A DNA stretch of 64,000 nt from contig OY757021.1 in NCBI GenBank assembly GCA_963580285.1, positions 96,958,149 through 97,022,148 on the forward strand. The letters are read 5' to 3'. Of this stretch, positions 62,256 through 64,000 are shown one piece after another (the stretch's first letter is position 1; each line of letters opens with the position of its first letter). The notes below the pieces were generated by a model. The model had not been told where the DNA came from, did not search any database, and worked only from the letters and a program-made list of their open reading frames with translations. Origin of the DNA: Lucinisca nassula. Lineage: Eukaryota; Mollusca; Bivalvia; Lucinida; Lucinidae. The translations under genes were made by a program, and so were the position numbers.

Positions 62256-63007
62256 GTAGTTTCTGGAAATAAGAAAAGACACAAATTTAGCACATGGGGA
62301 GACATCGCTTCTTTTTCCTAGTTAACCTGAATACGATACAATGCGTTTAAAACTAGAGCAGACTGGTCGCTGGTCTCCCGGGTGTTTTTGTATGAGTTGT
62401 CGTGGGTCTTCTCCAATTAGAATTTCATCTCGGCATATACTCGTTACAGCACCGTTTTGGAGTATCTGTCTGTCCCCACTCAGATAAATAGCCTTTGGAA
62501 ACATAAAAGTGGAATAATGCAGTATGACAGTGTAACCATTTTTAAACAAATGTGCAACAAATTATTTTGTGAAGAGTAAAACTGCATTGTGAAATATCGT
62601 TGTAATCTACGAAATTGTTTCATAACTGAGCAACACTTTTGTTGAAAGTTGATTTTTAAGATCAAGTTTCTATGTCATTACATTTCTACTTCCGGTACTG
62701 GACCGCGTTATTCCACTTCCGATGTTTGTTCGATGCATAAAATAGTCCAAATGAACTCTTGAAAATTAATTTTGCAGGCATGGAACGTCTTTCAAAATAT
62801 TTCATATTTCGAGACTTTATACGGATTGAATATAAATTGGCACAGACAGACTAATTCTGAAAAGAAAACAATACCCTCGGACTATTTTTTTCTACGCGTT
62901 TATGCAACTGGTTTGAGAATTTACTCTTTCATCCCTGAGTTTCTGAACACGACTCTTCTCGCTTTAAATATATTATAAAAGAAATGGATTTCTGAGTAGT
63001 TCATTGC
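62256..63007. other. No gene seen
   Basis: Short frames without motifs; paired ACTTCCGGTACTGG and CACTTCCGATG near 62690-62722 look Ets-like but unsupported. Confidence 0.3.
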
Positions 63008-63090
63008 CATGATGGCAAACAGTGTTAATGTAGATTCTGGCGAGACGTGCTAGCTACGTGCCGTCTTATCAGGATCTGCAAGGTTTGCAT
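63008..63090. mobile_element. Family P hairpin, third loop type
   Basis: GGCAAACAGTGTTAATGTAG and ATCAGGATCTGCAAGGTTTG are outer arms; GAGACGTGCTAGCTACGTGCCGTC is not fully typed here but forms the inner pair. No intact ends. Confidence 0.55.
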
Positions 63091-63289
63091 AGATACAGTG
63101 TACGTCTACCTCGGCGTCTGCACCGGACTACGGGGTTAAAAGGGTAAGCTCGCTTCTCTGTGACTATACAACCCTTTACTGTCCGACATCAAACACAATT
63201 ATTTACCTGCTTTCGAGAGCTCTTATCACAAAAAATGTGTCGTTTATGGCTTTAAGCTGTGAATTTCAAATCAAGTTCCGTACTTTAAG

Positions 63290-63385
63290 CAAATAGTGAA
63301 GACACCGATCAGACGCTACATTCCGTTGCCTCTAATCTGTCTTAACTGTTTCCGAATGCCAAAGTCTTAAAAAAGTTGGCATTTA
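63290..63385. mobile_element. Family P hairpin relic
   Basis: AAGCAAATAGTGAAGACAC, GATCAGACGCTACATTCC and CTCTAATCTGTCTTAACTG are worn arms. Confidence 0.5.
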
Positions 63386-63687
63386 TGAGTTAATGGTTCC
63401 GTACAGGTTGGAATAAACGTATTTTAGTTCGCCTTGGGTAGTCGAAGTTCGCTAAAGGTGGCGTCTGGTCAGAGTTATAATGTCTAAATGAAATGGTTTA
63501 AAAATGATCTTTTTTCCGTCAAGTTATTCTCCCCACGCCAGATGGAACATAGCTCCGAGCGGCTGCACAACGTATGTGCATCTTCGTATCAACGCGACGA
63601 TTGATGCGACGTTGCCAAGACGTCATGTACCACTAGGAGAACTTCTCTGTAAGATTATTAGCAAATGAGACAAGCACAGAATGTACA

Positions 63688-63848
63688 AGCCTCCGTGGTG
63701 TAGTGGTTTCGCTACTCGCCTTGTAGACCAGGGGTCGCAGGATCGATCCTGGGCTTCTCCAGACTTTCGGATGAGTCTTTAAACCAAGGTCCCGTCTCCG
63801 TATGACCTTAGTTGTTGGTGGAACGTAAAACTCAAACACTCACTCACT
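63688..63848 (+). mobile_element. SINE-2, full length
   Basis: GCCTCCGTGGTGTAGTGG (A-box region), GGTCGCAGGATCGATCC (B-box region), GACTTTCGGATGAGTCTT, and a tail GGAACGTAAAACTCAAACAC plus TCACTCACT. No clear target duplication. Confidence 0.9.
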
Positions 63849-64000
63849 GAGCTAATCTATAAATTTATGGTTTTACCATGAAGAAATAAGCAGACACGTT
63901 TATATTTCTTCCTTTCTTCCTTTTTTCGTGGGGTTGGTTGGATAAGGTAAAGGTGATGTGTATCTTGTGTCATTGGGGAGTCCAGCTGATATTGACCTAC

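Noticed and set aside
14981..63848. Possible tRNA genes with A and B boxes
   Set aside because: The boxes lie in SINE-2, SINE-3 and SINE-4 heads followed by SINE bodies and tails. I could not fold a full cloverleaf in any.

Overview
This window looks like AT-rich, gene-poor DNA from an animal nuclear genome, most likely a mollusc and probably a bivalve. That is an inference from its content: tRNA-headed SINEs, dense short inverted-repeat elements, an element with internal ~160 bp tandem cores like the bivalve 'pearl' group, and a broken mariner. I found no intact host gene, no CRISPR array, no rRNA gene and no convincing free-standing tRNA gene. The open reading frames are short and almost all fall inside repeats. 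The only coding relics I can defend are a broken mariner transposase (about 54.57-55.87 kb, minus), the 3' end of a retrotransposon reverse-transcriptase ORF (43.34-43.83 kb, plus), an eroded coiled-coil protein (9.79-11.34 kb, minus) and a very uncertain glycosyltransferase-like scrap (26.9-27.4 kb, minus).

Most of the window is layered mobile DNA. Names used here: Family A (about 20 copies; ends CATYACGAAAACACGCC) and Family B (about 25 copies; ends CATYACGTGAACAAGTCC and CATTACGATAACACACCC) are ~250-280 bp elements built around one long central palindrome containing GTACTCGTTAGAACCGCC. For A, '+' means the end followed by GACCCC is on the left; for B, '+' means the ACACACCCGTGTGACATAG end is on the left. 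Family F (TACAGTCGAACTTCGATGG ends, TA target) carries a variant of the same palindrome. Family P (TTAACCC...GGGTTAA) carries a separate hairpin starting GCAAACAGTG. Families S, D, E, H, Y, J and K are further short elements. Family C and repeat R are dispersed repeats without clear ends. SINE-1 to SINE-4 are retroposons, several with clear target-site duplications.

Layout: 0-9 kb A/B/C/F elements and SINEs; 9.8-11.3 kb coiled-coil relic; 11.4-25 kb dense A/B/P/D elements; 23.5-27.5 kb terminal-hairpin J elements and other foldbacks; 30.7-31.7 kb tandem array rich in TGACCT; 32.4-35.7 kb nested A/B, SINE and Y; 35.7-38 kb AT-rich unique DNA; 38.06-41.51 kb a 3.45 kb element made of three successive tandem arrays; 42.9-46.7 kb retroelement relic, F, J, hAT-like element; 47.2-49.2 kb a ~145 bp satellite full of CACCAATG; 50-64 kb SINEs, mariner relic, K hairpin, A/B/P elements.

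The most striking signal is the shared palindromic core in three element families with different ends, with matched changes on both arms, one A/B hybrid that switches identity across the core, and several nested A insertions that show no real target-site duplication.
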